Assembly: GCA_002751075.1 (NCBI GenBank)
Contig: NAOQ01000037.1
Coordinates: 2,261-46,171, forward strand
Length of the DNA: 43,911 nt
Direction: 5' to 3'
DNA from: Ichthyophonus hoferi
Lineage: Eukaryota > Opisthokonta > Ichthyosporea > Ichthyophonida > Ichthyophonidae
Position numbers and translations under genes: made by a program. Each line of letters begins with the position of its first letter. The stretch's first letter is position 1. The notes under the pieces are model-generated. The model was given only the letters and a program-made list of their open reading frames with translations. It was not told the DNA's origin and did no database searches. Positions 1 through 12,400 of this stretch are shown here, piece after piece.

Positions 1-176
1 TATGTATGTATGTATGTATATATGTATGTATATATATATATATATATATATAGGTATGTATGTATGTATATAGGTATGTATGTATGTATGTATGTATGTG
101 TGTGTGTATGCGTGCGTGTATGTATGTATGTATGCATTTATGTATGTATATATGTGTGTGTATATATATATGTATG

Positions 177-210
<34 letters not shown>

Positions 211-348
211 TATATATTTATGTGTATATCTATGTGTATATCTATGTCTGTATGTATGCATATATGTATGTATGTATATAGGTATGGATGTATGTATGTA
301 TGCATATATGTATGTATGTATATAGGTATTGATGTATGTATGTATGTA

Positions 349-384
<36 letters not shown>

Positions 385-400
385 TATATATATATATATG
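1..400. repeat. TATG/TA tetranucleotide microsatellite
   Basis: Nearly uninterrupted TATG units mixed with TA and TGTG runs fill the left edge of the window. Open frames across it encode only Tyr/Val/Cys/Ile/Met strings and are artefacts of the repeat. It probably lies in an intron or flank of the GWT1 gene, whose first visible exon is at 586. Confidence 0.95.
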
Positions 401-585
401 ACAGAAGCATGTAGAATACCAGCCAACATCAATTCTGTTATCATTTAAAACTAATATGCAACACGATACAATAGTGATGCCCGTAAAATTCTTTAAATAA
501 ACATAGCACAAGCAATATAAAATAATGTAATATCATAGAATATCATAGAACATCATAGAATACAATAGCACCTAGATATCATTAG

Positions 586-3354
586 CAATGAGTGTATGTG
601 GCTTTATCTACTAGGCTCTGGACTGGTGTGATTGTGATACACGGGCCAGCTTTTAACCCTGTCTACTATCTATCTATCTATCTTGTATTCTCTGCAGCTC
701 TATGGCATCCATCCCTCTAGGCGCATGGTGGGTGCTTGTCTCTCTCTCGTTGCTTGTTTTATATATCGTTAACTTATTACTCTTTTCTTTTTCTTTTTTT
801 TTAATCTCTTCCTATAATTGAAAGAAGTCGTGCATAGGGATAGGTATAAGTGTATGCGACTGACTGGAATATATGTGTGTATATCTAGATCTACATGGAT
901 ATATAGTGATATAGGATTGCTAATAGATTATCGTGTCATTTAAGTGTACAAATACATCAATGATAGTCAAATTTAAATTAATGTGTTCAATAAAAGTCAG
1001 TAGTATAATATTGCAGCAATATCAGAAAATGCATTTTGCTTACAAATAAAATCCTAAGATTATATTTTAATAAGCTAATGTTTTATTTTGTTAATACATT
1101 TACTATGCCATAACCTAGTTAATATTATAGCATGTATCATATAACACTAAATATATGTAAAAGTGTTACCGATATGTTTCTCAAATTGTTTTTTTTTCTT
1201 GTGTGAATTGGTAATAAATGTATTTTGTCCTAAAACAAGTCTAGTCAGTTAACTTAGTTAACCAGGCCAGCAAGAACATCCCATATAGGGGGTATGAGGG
1301 GTGCACTGATTGAATTATATGTTGGTGAGAGATATATATAGGTGGATAGAAGTCTATAGTATAGTATAGTATAGATCTAGATCCCATGACAGATGGGCCA
1401 AAACACACCATGGAGAAGGAGAGGGTGTCAGTAGGATATTATAGGTTATAGTTACTTGTTATTGCTCTTTTTATGTATGTGTTATTATTATTATGGTTAT
1501 TATATACATGTACTTGTACTGTTTTTCCTGGTCGTCATCCCCGAACATCTTTGTTTTGTTTTGTTCTGTTAATCTTTCTAAGCATTTAATATTAGTCTTA
1601 TAATGAAATGTGTTTTATTTTTTCAGCCTACTTATCCGAGTATTATGTTATATTCTAATGAACACTTAGTGCATTTATTCAATAGGGTGAGTGGTTTAGC
1701 ATGACATTATAATTAGATTAACCAATAGTCTTTTACGCTAAAATTAATTAAATTGATAATAAGGATATGGTCTCTATTTTTTTAACTAAATTGTGGCTTT
1801 ATACGTTTTCTCTCTGTTGCAATAATAAGATATAATAAGATATAATATGATATGACACGAGACTATATATACATTCTAAAGTATCTGCACACCATCACTT
1901 AACAAGACCAGTTTGTCTTGCTCATGTTCACCTAAGATCAAGGCGTGATACACTATTGACATTCTTATCTTACTATTACTATGCCTGCAGGTCAATCTGC
2001 CCTATGCTGTAGCTGTGCTAGGATTGTTTATCATGCAAATACTGCTGTGCCTGGTGACCGATATTGGCCTAATAGCACGTCCTGTCTCTTTCCCTCTGAT
2101 GGATGCCATCAACAGGAATCAGCTCTTCGTCTTCCTATTGGTTAGTTGTGTGTGGCTTGGGTTGTAAAGTATAGAAAGATGGCAAAGTAAAATTGGGCAA
2201 TATATATTATAAACCCCTTTATGTATTATTATTATGATGTATAATTGTCGATCTAATCCCAAATATTAGTACAGACTACCTACTACCTATCATCATCATT
2301 TGTATGGTTTATAATTAGCTATATATATAAGGGGGTCTCTTATATGTGTATGTTTAAATTTAAAATCCTTATACCTTTATGGCTATTAGATACTATGTTT
2401 ATCCTTCAATGTATTGCTTAGATCTAGCATTCCAATAGCTGAGTCTATCAAATAATCAAGAAATACAAATATAAATCCGCTATTAATTTGCACTACCTCG
2501 CGTGGTATTTTAAGTTACCCAAGCACATCTATATTTGGAAGCATTGAGCTAGACTACTGTGGGTATATGTATATATATATATGCATACAGACCTTGGGTA
2601 GGAATGTTACAAATAATTAGTATGCACCACTAAATGAATAATTTACTTTTTATTTTTATTTTAAAATCAAAGCGCAAAGAAGATGAGTATACTGATACAA
2701 TGCAATATAATGTAATATTTTTTATTGTATGGAGAGAGAGGAGGTATTGAGGTCAAGGCCCATGATTGCCTTATTATCTGATTATCTTTCTTTGGAACAT
2801 ATTGATGAGAGGTAAATAAAGACAAATGTAAAAAGGCAAGATAAAAATGACTACAGAATAATTAAGGTTTTGTTTATTGTTCATTGTATATGCTCTTTAT
2901 AGTTACTTATATTTTTATTCAATATCTAGATTTTTTTTCTGATTGATGATTATTCATTTATTTATTCATGCTAATTGTAAAACTAAATTGATTAATAGCA
3001 ACATTGTTTTGTATTAATATTAATATATATATATTATAATACATAAAGATTAAAATATTTTATCCACATTACGTCAATTTAAAATGAACTTTTATATGGT
3101 TGCGATCAGAGCTTTCTGAATCGGATACAAATTGCCTACTAGATAGAAGATAGCATATACACTACACTGTATTAATACTAATATATATGCCCTCCTGGCA
3201 GGCTAATGTGATGACCGGAGTCATCAACATGTCCATGAACACCCTCTGTGTCAGCAATACGATAGCCCGAATGGTTATATTTCTATACCTCTCCTTTTTG
3301 TGTTTGGTGGCATATGCACTACATCGTGCTAATATTACTCTTAAGTTTTGGTAA
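586..3354 (+). CDS. GWT1: GPI-anchor inositol acyltransferase, C-terminal part
   Basis: Family role: acylates the inositol of GlcN-PI in the ER membrane, an early step of GPI-anchor synthesis. Four exons are seen: 586-625 (entered in phase 2), 698-727, 1991-2140 and 3202-3354 (stop TAA 3352-3354). They join in phase to about 123 residues. The junction reads PSRRM|VNLPYAVAVLG, matching the family's SRRLANLPY motif. Later come DAINRNQLFVFLL and ANVMTGVINMSMNT, the conserved 'LL-AN-TG-IN-SM-T' block of the last membrane segments. The protein ends in LKFW after a final hydrophobic helix. Introns are 72, 1263 and 1061 nt. The 5' part, with most of the transmembrane helices, lies left of the window. 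A possible extra 60-nt cassette exon is at 1627-1686. An AATAAA follows at 3451. The next gene, kexin, is convergent. The family call is firm; the two short upstream exons rest on motif fit and phase. Confidence 0.85.
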
Positions 3355-3450
3355 TTGAGGTCTTTCTTCTTGCTATTGAAATTATAAAATGGTACTCAAG
3401 AATACTTTATTGATTGTAGGTAAAATAATGAGTGAATGTTTACTGTTTGT

Positions 3451-3456
3451 AATAAA
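3451..3456 (+). terminator. Probable poly(A) signal of GWT1
   Basis: AATAAA lies about 100 nt past the GWT1 stop codon, a usual distance for a 3' UTR. The hexamer is common in AT-rich DNA, so position is the main support. Confidence 0.4.
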
Positions 3457-3629
3457 CCTTTTATAGTTTTTCTATTCGGACACTATCACCTATGAAATAT
3501 AAAGCCATATGAACCGTAATAAAGAAACATATTTTCTACTTGTCCATACCAATGAAGTCCTACGTCTTGGCCAATGAGATCTCAATAGATAAATAGCCAT
3601 TACTGATAGAATAGAATAAAATATTATGC

Positions 3630-3940
3630 GTTAAGACATAAATAACTAGATAGAGGGTGTTAAGGATAGCTGTGGTTATTTCGTATCAATGGTAAGGTTA
3701 CTATGGATCTATTGGTTTGTGTAGGGGAACGTCTAATTAATCTAGCAATTAATTCAAATAGTTCTTAAGGAATTAAGTGTCTTAATTTTATTCATGAACC
3801 ATGCCTTCACCAGTGAGGGTTTTCATCAGCATCTCTGATTGATTGCTGATTAATTGCCATCAGCTTATTGATTTATAGTGACCGATTCTAGTATTAATTA
3901 TTACAAGAGTTGCTAGGTCTGGAATCGACCTCTTCCGGAT
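3630..3940 (+). repeat. Interspersed repeat A, copy 1
   Basis: About 310 bp align over almost their whole length with 42495-42820 in the same orientation. Shared blocks include ATTGGTTTGTGTA, GAACGTCTAATTAATCT and CTGATTGATTGCTGATTAAT. By eye identity is roughly three quarters to four fifths, with small indels. No open frame, terminal inverted repeat or clear target duplication is visible. It may be a short non-autonomous mobile element; the family is unknown to me. Confidence 0.75.
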
Positions 3941-4972
3941 TTCATTATCTGAGACCATTTTAATTATCATCAATCGTCTTTCTTCTATTGCTAGTATTTG
4001 TTTAAGTCTATGCTTTAGTTACTACCTCATTTATATTAGACAGCCGCCGACGATTGCAAGAAAAAAGGCTAGAAACCAAAATAATAAAATATATTTATTC
4101 AATCTCACTGAAGGATTAAGATGTGTTGGTCCTGTCTCAGACACATACTTTGGTACTCATAAGATATAATCTTATTTATATATAGAATAGCTAATAGTAC
4201 AGGATGAAGCAATGAATTAATTACAACTATAAGCATCTTGACCTTTATATATATATATATATATATATATAGCTATATTCCTATATTCGACAATTGGGTT
4301 TATTAAACATCTTGCTAGATTAATGGCTAGTGAAGTCTCCCTATCCAAGTACGGTTATGCCCCTAACATCTGGAGTTGTTGTGTGATCTGTGAGGATGGA
4401 TAGCTAGGTTTAGTTTATTTACGTAGTATTTATTAGGATTAGAACTATGATATGCAATGATCCATAGATGCAGGGTTAGCCTCTCTTTATTCAAGAGATT
4501 AGCAGGACATATTATTGCCCATCTAGTATGAACTCCCTCATAGGTAGATATATGTGGAGCCACCTCCGGATAAGGTTGTATAATTACTTCTATATCTACT
4601 TGGCAGCCAGAGCTAGGATATAATATTAATTACTACAAAGGTTGGTAATTGGAAGCGTTTAAATCGTTCCATATACCAATAAAAACAATCAATGGCTAAA
4701 CTAAAACAGCATGGTCATTGTGATTGGTTCGGTCAACCTTTTTTCAGCCAACCCGGAGCTGTTAACTGGACTTATTCTAGATGATCGTGTGATTGTAACA
4801 GATAATGTATGTAAGCCAGTAGTAATTGTGGTATTGCATACAATGGGGTAATAGCACCATGCATATGGAAACCAATCAATAAACCCTCAAACAATGTTAT
4901 GAACAGTATGTCTGTCACATTGATTATTCTAGTATACGATGAGATTAGTTAAGTATTGTACAACCTCTATGT

Positions 4973-5160
4973 TGTAATCAACAATCCCTAGAGCACATTT
5001 ATATGTTAATATCAACTCTAATAAAGTATATAAGTTGGGCCCAGACTGGTTCTGGGCATGCGTTTTTGTTCATAAATGTAATGTATAAATTTATCTAAGT
5101 AGTTAAATTGCATATCAGCTCAATCTAAATGTGTTAGACTTCGAAGCACATTAGAAACAA
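4973..5160 (+). repeat. Interspersed repeat B, copy 1 (diverged)
   Basis: This is the weakest of three copies; the others are at 14735-14965 (-) and 17845-18075 (+). It shares the order AATCAA ... AATAAAGTATATAAG ... GCCC ... TAAGTAGTTAAATTGCATATC ... GCTCAATCTAAATG ... TTAGACTT. An internal stretch of about 25 bp is missing relative to copy 3. Confidence 0.55.
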
Positions 5161-5830
5161 ATAAATAAGTAAATCATCTGTTACAAGAACCTTTATATTG
5201 GAACATGTGTAATACGCTATAATGATTCCTTATTATTTATTTGGTTGTATTGCAATATAAAATATAATCCATTTATTTACTATCTGCTATTAATTAATAA
5301 TGGGTATTATTTAACTAACATGTACAATAATAGAGAAATTATCTATCAAACCTACGTAGCGTTGATTCATATTGAGATTAATTTCTATATATCATATTAT
5401 ATTAGTATAGAGTATGATCCGACAGTCGCACAGCATCACATCTATTTATAATAGTATAAATTAACCACTGTGTGGTTGAGACGGAGCTTCTACTTTTGTT
5501 GACACTATAGTTTACCACACTGACATGCATCATTGTCATGGTAATGGCTTAAAATAAAGACAAACTATATTGTGGTTACTCTATATGGTACTATTTCAAC
5601 ACCATATGAATAGACACGCATGTCTATACAATACATTGCAATCCTTGACTGACTACAGTCCTTTCTCCCTCTCCAACGTAGCATTTGAAATTTATTTAGA
5701 TATAACAATAACCTATATTTCTTATATACCTACGCTAGCATTCATATAACCATTATTAAGCAATCTGATCTTTCTTCTACACTGCCACCCAAACACAAGC
5801 CATGCATATCCATATATAATCTAATCTATT

Positions 5831-5965
5831 ATAATATAATATAATACAATCAAAGAAATACAATTAATGAATACAATACAATACACTACAATTTAATATA
5901 ACACAATATAAGACAATACAATAAAATATAATGCAATAGAATATAATACAATGCAATGCAACACT
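5831..5965. repeat. Degenerate pentanucleotide array (AATAC/AATAT)
   Basis: A 5-bp register of AATAT, AATAC and AATGC units runs for about 130 bp. It is the same class as the arrays in the kexin and kinase introns, here in intergenic DNA. Confidence 0.8.
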
Positions 5966-6264
5966 ATAAACTCATCAAATAAAATGCTAAAATTGCATAA
6001 GTACTAGTTCCACAAACAAATAATATATACACCATATACAATCTTCATAGATATACTCTTACGTAATATAATCTGATATGATATTATATGATCATATATA
6101 CACATACTATGGTTTATTGGTTACAACAGTGTGTACGTATTGATGTATCTATGGTTTTAAAATTTTAGATAATTATGAGCCACCTATATATGGTCAATGT
6201 CAACATTCCTTTAATTAATTAAATCCAATCCTATGATATAATTGGATGCGATCGCAATACATTG

Positions 6265-6270
6265 TTTATT
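6265..6270 (-). terminator. Possible poly(A) signal of kexin
   Basis: TTTATT on the plus strand reads AATAAA on the kexin strand, about 155 nt past the proposed stop. Only position supports it. Confidence 0.25.
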
Positions 6271-6424
6271 TACCCAATAATTGGGTTTTACTCTACTAGA
6301 ATGAAGCTAACATTTAACTACCACCTAAATACATACATACACACATCCTAATACAATATCATACCCCAAATACGCATATACTGCCGCCGTATACGAACAA
6401 ACATACACATAGATATACCTATAC

Positions 6425-9400
6425 CTATATTATACATATATACGTACCGTCATGAACAGAATTTTCATTCAGCAAATTCATCTCGTGATGTGATTCTGAA
6501 TGAGGCAATGGATGAAAGAAATGGTGGTCCTCCCGGGAATCTAGCGCTTTAATTATCCAACTAATTAGATGCATACGGGTGACAACCACCAATCCTACGG
6601 TACTTACCACCACTGTGTTGATATATTATATATTATTGTTAATATTATCATACATAGGCAAGTACTATGCCCCTGTGAACAAAAATTAGAATGCTGATAA
6701 TATACACTCGTATTTTCCCAGGCATATAGTGTTATGGTTTAAGGTTTATATTATATTGTATTGCATTATGTTATATTATAGTATATTATATTATATTATA
6801 CTGTATCATACAGCATCATATCATATTATACTATATCATATTATATTATATCACATCATATCATATTACACTGTATCATATTATATTGTATTATATTATA
6901 TCATATTATCTTATACCATACTATATTATCATGCACCATATCATCTTATACTATATCAGATTATATTATACTATACTATATTATATCGCACCATATCATC
7001 TTATATTATATCAGATTATATTATACTATATTATATTATATCGCATCATATCATATCATACTATCTCAGACCATATCATATACCATATACTATCATATCC
7101 TATATTTACATATGTATCTGCAACTACTCATATAGTCGTGGGAAGCAATCTAATCGCACATCATATACAATATGTAATATATATATATCATGAGAGGCAA
7201 AAGAAATAAAAAATAGCAAGTCTAAACAAACCAACTACAATCACAGAGACTATAATCGCTGTAGTCTTAGTCCTTTTATTTTCACTGCTGTAAGGAATAC
7301 TTGATGGTTTCTCTGTATTATTTGAAGGTGCAGTGGGAGTGTATGTAGTGTTCTCAGGCCTGACTGTACAGGGCACTATCCTATGATCTATAGAACACAC
7401 AGTACTCGTTCCTAGGAGTTCAAGGGTTAGATACAACTGTATATTATATTATGTTAGATCACATTATATTGTATTATACTATCATATTGTACTATGTATT
7501 ATATTATATTATATTAGATCATATTGTATTATATCCAATATATTATATTATATTGAATCATCTTATACTATGTATTACATTATATTATACTAAGCATTGG
7601 ATATATATACAGGCCATAAATAATCAATTGCTTCCCAAGACAGACAGCTAGCACCACTATAGTATATATGCATAGATATATAGTCAACTAACCATTTTTC
7701 AGACAATTAGGGGGGTCACAAGACAATTCTGAGCCCCACATCGTCAACTGCCATTGGTAAAATTTTCCTACGGTTCCCTCCATCTTGGTGTCTTTCACTT
7801 CTAGTTGCCATTCTCCAGTGGGATTCTAAATAATTAAATTGTTACCGCCAAGATTTTTCACTGCATTTATATAGATTATTCTTTATTATTATTACCACTA
7901 CCATATCCTCTATAACATATAGGATAAAATCCTAAACCCGGACTTTAGATCTAAAACCTTTTATATATATATATATATATATAGTCCTACCTCTCCCCAT
8001 GCGAATACAGTCATAAATGTCCAGTCTTTAAAGCCTTGTGTCTTATCATTGTCGGAATACCTGGTAGTAAGAAGCTGAGATCGAGTACCACATGGAGAAA
8101 TCAAGTAGATCTGAAAGGGAAGTACTGTTGGTATGGAGCTTTACTCCTTACTCGCGCTATTACTATTACTATTACCGTTGCTTTACTCTCTTGATTAGAA
8201 TTTAAGGAATACAATATGATACATCACGTATTGTAAGGAATGCAATATGGTGTGATATGTATGGTTATGATAAAGAACGACTTCATATTGTTTTCATATT
8301 TATTGTTTATAGGCTTGCAAATATAGCAATGATGGGATGTGTACTTTATTATACTATTATACTGTATAATAGAGTATAGCATAATATTTTATTGTATCGT
8401 ATTTTATTGTACTTTGTATTATATTGCATTATATTTTACTGTATTACACCTTTTTCCATTGAATTCTATTTTATTCTATTCTATGGTATTATCTTGTAAA
8501 CATGAACCAAGGATTATACAGGTTATCAAAATATTGAAACAAAAGGTTGTGGCAATAGTAAATATTAGAAAGAGAAATATGCAGAATAGTACATAAAGGA
8601 ATGTGTATATGGATATCCGACATTGACAACAAAAATTCTATATAAACATAATATAGCTTAGTCAGAGAAATAGAAAGAGATAATTTGATGATATGGTATG
8701 AGTAAAAAGAAATATACAGAACCACATATGTAAAATACAAGAAATAAGAAACCACTGTATATTATCGCAGAGTTTCATTAATCTTACTTCCAAATCACCA
8801 CGGTGGTCATGCCTTATGGTTACATTTGCCGTTACATGTTCTAGGAAGTTGACTGTGGGGTAAGTGTAGTATAGGGTTAGGAGTTGGATTGGTGTGTATA
8901 ATAGTAAGGGTAATAATAATGGTAATGGTAATAGCAATTGCGATAGTATTGGTACTAGTGGTAGTAAAAGTAATAGCAATAGAAATAGTAATAGTAACAG
9001 AAATAACAATAGTATTTATAATAGCAATAGTAATAGTATTAGTCTTAGCAATAGTGGTAGTAGTAGGAATAGTAGAAATGGTAGTAGTAATAGTAATAGC
9101 AGTCGTAATAGTAATAATAGTAGTAATAACAATAGGAGGAGTAGTAATAGTAATAGTAGTAATAGGCAGTTAATAATCAAGTATGCATATTAGAAGGTCT
9201 ATTTAATCCAAAGAAACTTTGCAATGTGGGCAAATACAATGTTTTTTTTAATAATATTTGACAGAGGAGTATCTATGCTTGCTTTTGCGCTGGCCTAGTT
9301 GGCAGGCAGTTTATTTGTTTGTTTCGTGAATACCTGCTACAATATATATTTGCTAGAGTGAATGTTAAGAGAAAGGATTGCTGTCTTGTAAAACCCCAAT

Positions 9401-12400
9401 AACAAAAGGAAAGGAGGGTGGGAAAAGGAGATATGCTTGTTGTATCACTACTACTACTACTACTACTAGTAATACTAATTATTTGCTATTTGTTTGTTTG
9501 ATGAATAGCTATTATAATCTATATATGTTAGGATGAATGTTAAGTGAAATAATTGCTATGTTGCCAGACCCCAAAAATATCGTGTAAGCAAGCAGAGAAC
9601 AGGAGATATGCTTGCTGTAAAGAAGGAAATTTACCATGTCCGCTTCCCTGCTTGATATATATAGTAGAATAAAGGCATGCTCCGTCATCCAATTCCTAAT
9701 TTGTTAAAAGGTGAAAAACATAAAGTGATGAGATGTGTATATGTGCGTATGTGCGGGATGGCGGGGAAAGGAAGTCATGGGGTTATTGTGTAGTTATTTT
9801 GTGTGTGTGTACGTGTACGTATGTGTATGTGTAACAAAAATAAAAAAGTGTTGTCTTAAAAGGGTTCAGCACATCAGAAAGACAAATTGCGAAAAAGGAT
9901 AAAGGGAGGGAAGGAGGGGGTTGCCAGTATTGAAATGAACGCTTTATACTACATTTTCTTATATAATGAACATAAATGATAGTACATGTTATCTTTATTG
10001 ATTATGCGTTTTGATTGTTCTTGGTTGGTACTACCAGCATGTATATATTTAAATATATAAACACATTAACCTTGAATAAACAGTTCAGCCTGTGTCTTTA
10101 TATTACTTACTATACTCACCTTATTTGCCTCTATTCTTCTTACACTTATATAGATAGATAATATGATCTGATGTGGTAGAATATGACATGCCATGCTATG
10201 CTATGCCATGATGTAGTATGACATGATATGATATAGTATGATATGATATGATGTGGTATAATATGATATGATGTGGTATAATATGATATAGTGTAATATA
10301 ATGTGACATAGTATGATATGATATGTGATGATATAATATAATATAATACAATACAATACAATAAAATATTTCAAGGCATCATATAATGTAGTATTATATT
10401 ATATGCTATGCTATATTATCATATCAGATCATATCATGCCATAACCTATAATATATATCCTGCCATAAAGTATGATTTACTAATAATTCCCATTTATCTG
10501 TTCTATGAACTCCAAATATAATACCCATCCTTGACAAACTATATACATGGGTACACATAGATAGATAAAGCAAAAATAACACTGATATATATACTATACT
10601 AATCATATCACTTAACTATGCATACATACCAACAATGAAGTCATTAATCAATCGTACAAAGTCCCCCACTCCTCCTCCTCCCCTACCTCTCACGTAATAT
10701 ATGATACCTACCTGGTTCACCATAGCCAACTCTGAGGTAAACCTCTTGTGTGGACTAACTGTGTCCCATAATTGCGATGCATTTACCAGAGATGACGAAT
10801 CAATCGCCCCATATCCAAACTTGTGGCTAATTTTTCGTCTGTATATACCCAAACCATACAATAATAACAGTTATAATTATAGTTATAATACTATTACTAT
10901 TACTATTACCATTATTATTACTATTATTATTACTATTATTATTACTATTGCTATTGTTCTTGTTATTACCATTACTGTTTCTATTCCTATTCCTACTCCT
11001 GTTACTATTACTATTACTATTAATACTACTATTACTGCTAATATTATTATTACTATTACTGCTACTATTATTATTACTATTACTATTGCTATTGTTATTG
11101 TTATTGATATTACTATTACTATTACTGTTTCTATTTCTATTCCTATTACTATTACTATTACTATTAATATTATTATTACTATTATTATTTTTATAATTAC
11201 TACTATTGCTATTGCTATTACTATTTAGTTTTACTGTTTCAATTCCTATTCCTATTCCTGTTACTATTACTATTACTATTACTATTATTAATATTATTAC
11301 TATTACTATTATTATTNNNNNNNNNNNNNNNNNNNNNNNNNNNNNNNNNNNNNNNNNNNNNNNNNNNNNNNNNNNNNNNNNNNNNNNNNNNNNNNNNNNN
11401 NNNNNNNNNNNNNNNNNNNNNNNNNNNNNNNNNNNNNNNNNNNNNNNNNNNNNNNNNNNNNNNNNNNNNNNNNNNNNNNNNNNNNNNNNNNNNNNNNNNN
11501 NNNNNNNNNNNNNNNNNNNNNNNNNNNNNNNNNNNNNNNNNNNNNNNNNNNNNNNNNNNNNNNNNNNNNNNNNNNNNNNNNNNNNNNNNNNNNNNNNNNN
11601 NNNNNNNNNNNNNNNNNNNNNNNNNNNNNNNNNNNNNNNNNNNNNNNNNNNNNNNNNNNNNNNNNNNNNNNNNNNNNNNNNNNNNNNNNNNNNNNNNNNN
11701 NNNNNNNNNNNNTTATTACTATTACTATTATTATTACTATTACTACTACTATTACTATTATTATTATTATTATTATTATTACTATTATTATTATTATTGC
11801 TATTGTTATTACTATTACTATTACTGTTTCTATTCATATTTCTATTACTGTTAGTATTACTATTAGTATTAGTATTACTATCACTATTACTATTAATATT
11901 ACTATTAAATATTACTAATATGTAGTTATAGTTATAGTCTATTACTGACGTAGCGATAACTGGACCACATGCTTCATTCTTTCATTCTTTCTCTCTTTTT
12001 CTCTTGCTATCTAAATCATTCCTTGACTCTCTCCATATATATATGATATTTATGTATTTACACCTAATTTATATTGCTATGATATATCTGCCTATAATAT
12101 TTACGTATTTAAACATTTAAACCTAATTTATAATCATAGTTGATGTAATAAAGATGAAAACAACAACAACATACCCTACTCCGTTTGATGCCCAACTTGT
12201 ATCTTGTGGACTAACTATGCGAGCTGTAGTAATAATCAAGTGTTGTAAATCGCGCCATGTGGTCTGGGATCTAATTGGAAAGGAGTTGGGGGTTAGGGTC
12301 ACTTGTACGTATGTTATCAGAACGTTTATTCTGAAGTTCAACAACATATCATACCAAACTATCATATATATATACCTATGTACCTACGTATCTATGTATC

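Larger units (their letters stand above)
3355..6424. other. Intergenic region between convergent GWT1 and kexin
   Basis: No exon chain could be built on either strand. Visible content is a copy of interspersed repeat A (3630-3940), a (TA)n tract near 4244-4271, a copy of interspersed repeat B (4973-5160) and a pentanucleotide array (5831-5965). A 66-codon minus-strand frame at 4363-4563 resembles no family I recognise and has no clear splice context. Confidence 0.7.

Noticed and set aside
10-414. Long Tyr/Val/Cys-rich open frames on both strands
   Set aside because: They are translations of the TATG/TA microsatellite, with no coding signature or splice context.
6274-6288. Palindrome ACCCAATAATTGGGT as a possible element terminus or operator
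   Set aside because: It is short, has no partner nearby and is expected at this frequency in AT-rich DNA.
6729-7193. 154-codon Tyr/Ile/Leu/His frame
   Set aside because: It is a product of a pentanucleotide array in kexin intron 15; every frame of a 5-mer without a stop stays open.
7188-7411. Kexin ending at the 7188 stop as the main product
   Set aside because: Splicing at 7232/6594 is phase-consistent and gives a cleaner membrane helix plus a cytoplasmic tail typical of kexins. The stop at 7188 is kept only as a retention alternative.
10708-10711. Kexin exon 11 donor at 10707 (GTATCA) or 10711 (GTAGGT)
   Set aside because: The first gives a P domain about 25 residues short and the second breaks the phase with exon 12. 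Reading on to the GTATGT donor at 10629 restores phase and expected length.
10827-11925. Long Asn/Ser and Leu/Ile frames across the hexanucleotide array
   Set aside because: They are the array itself read through a run of Ns; no real protein is implied.
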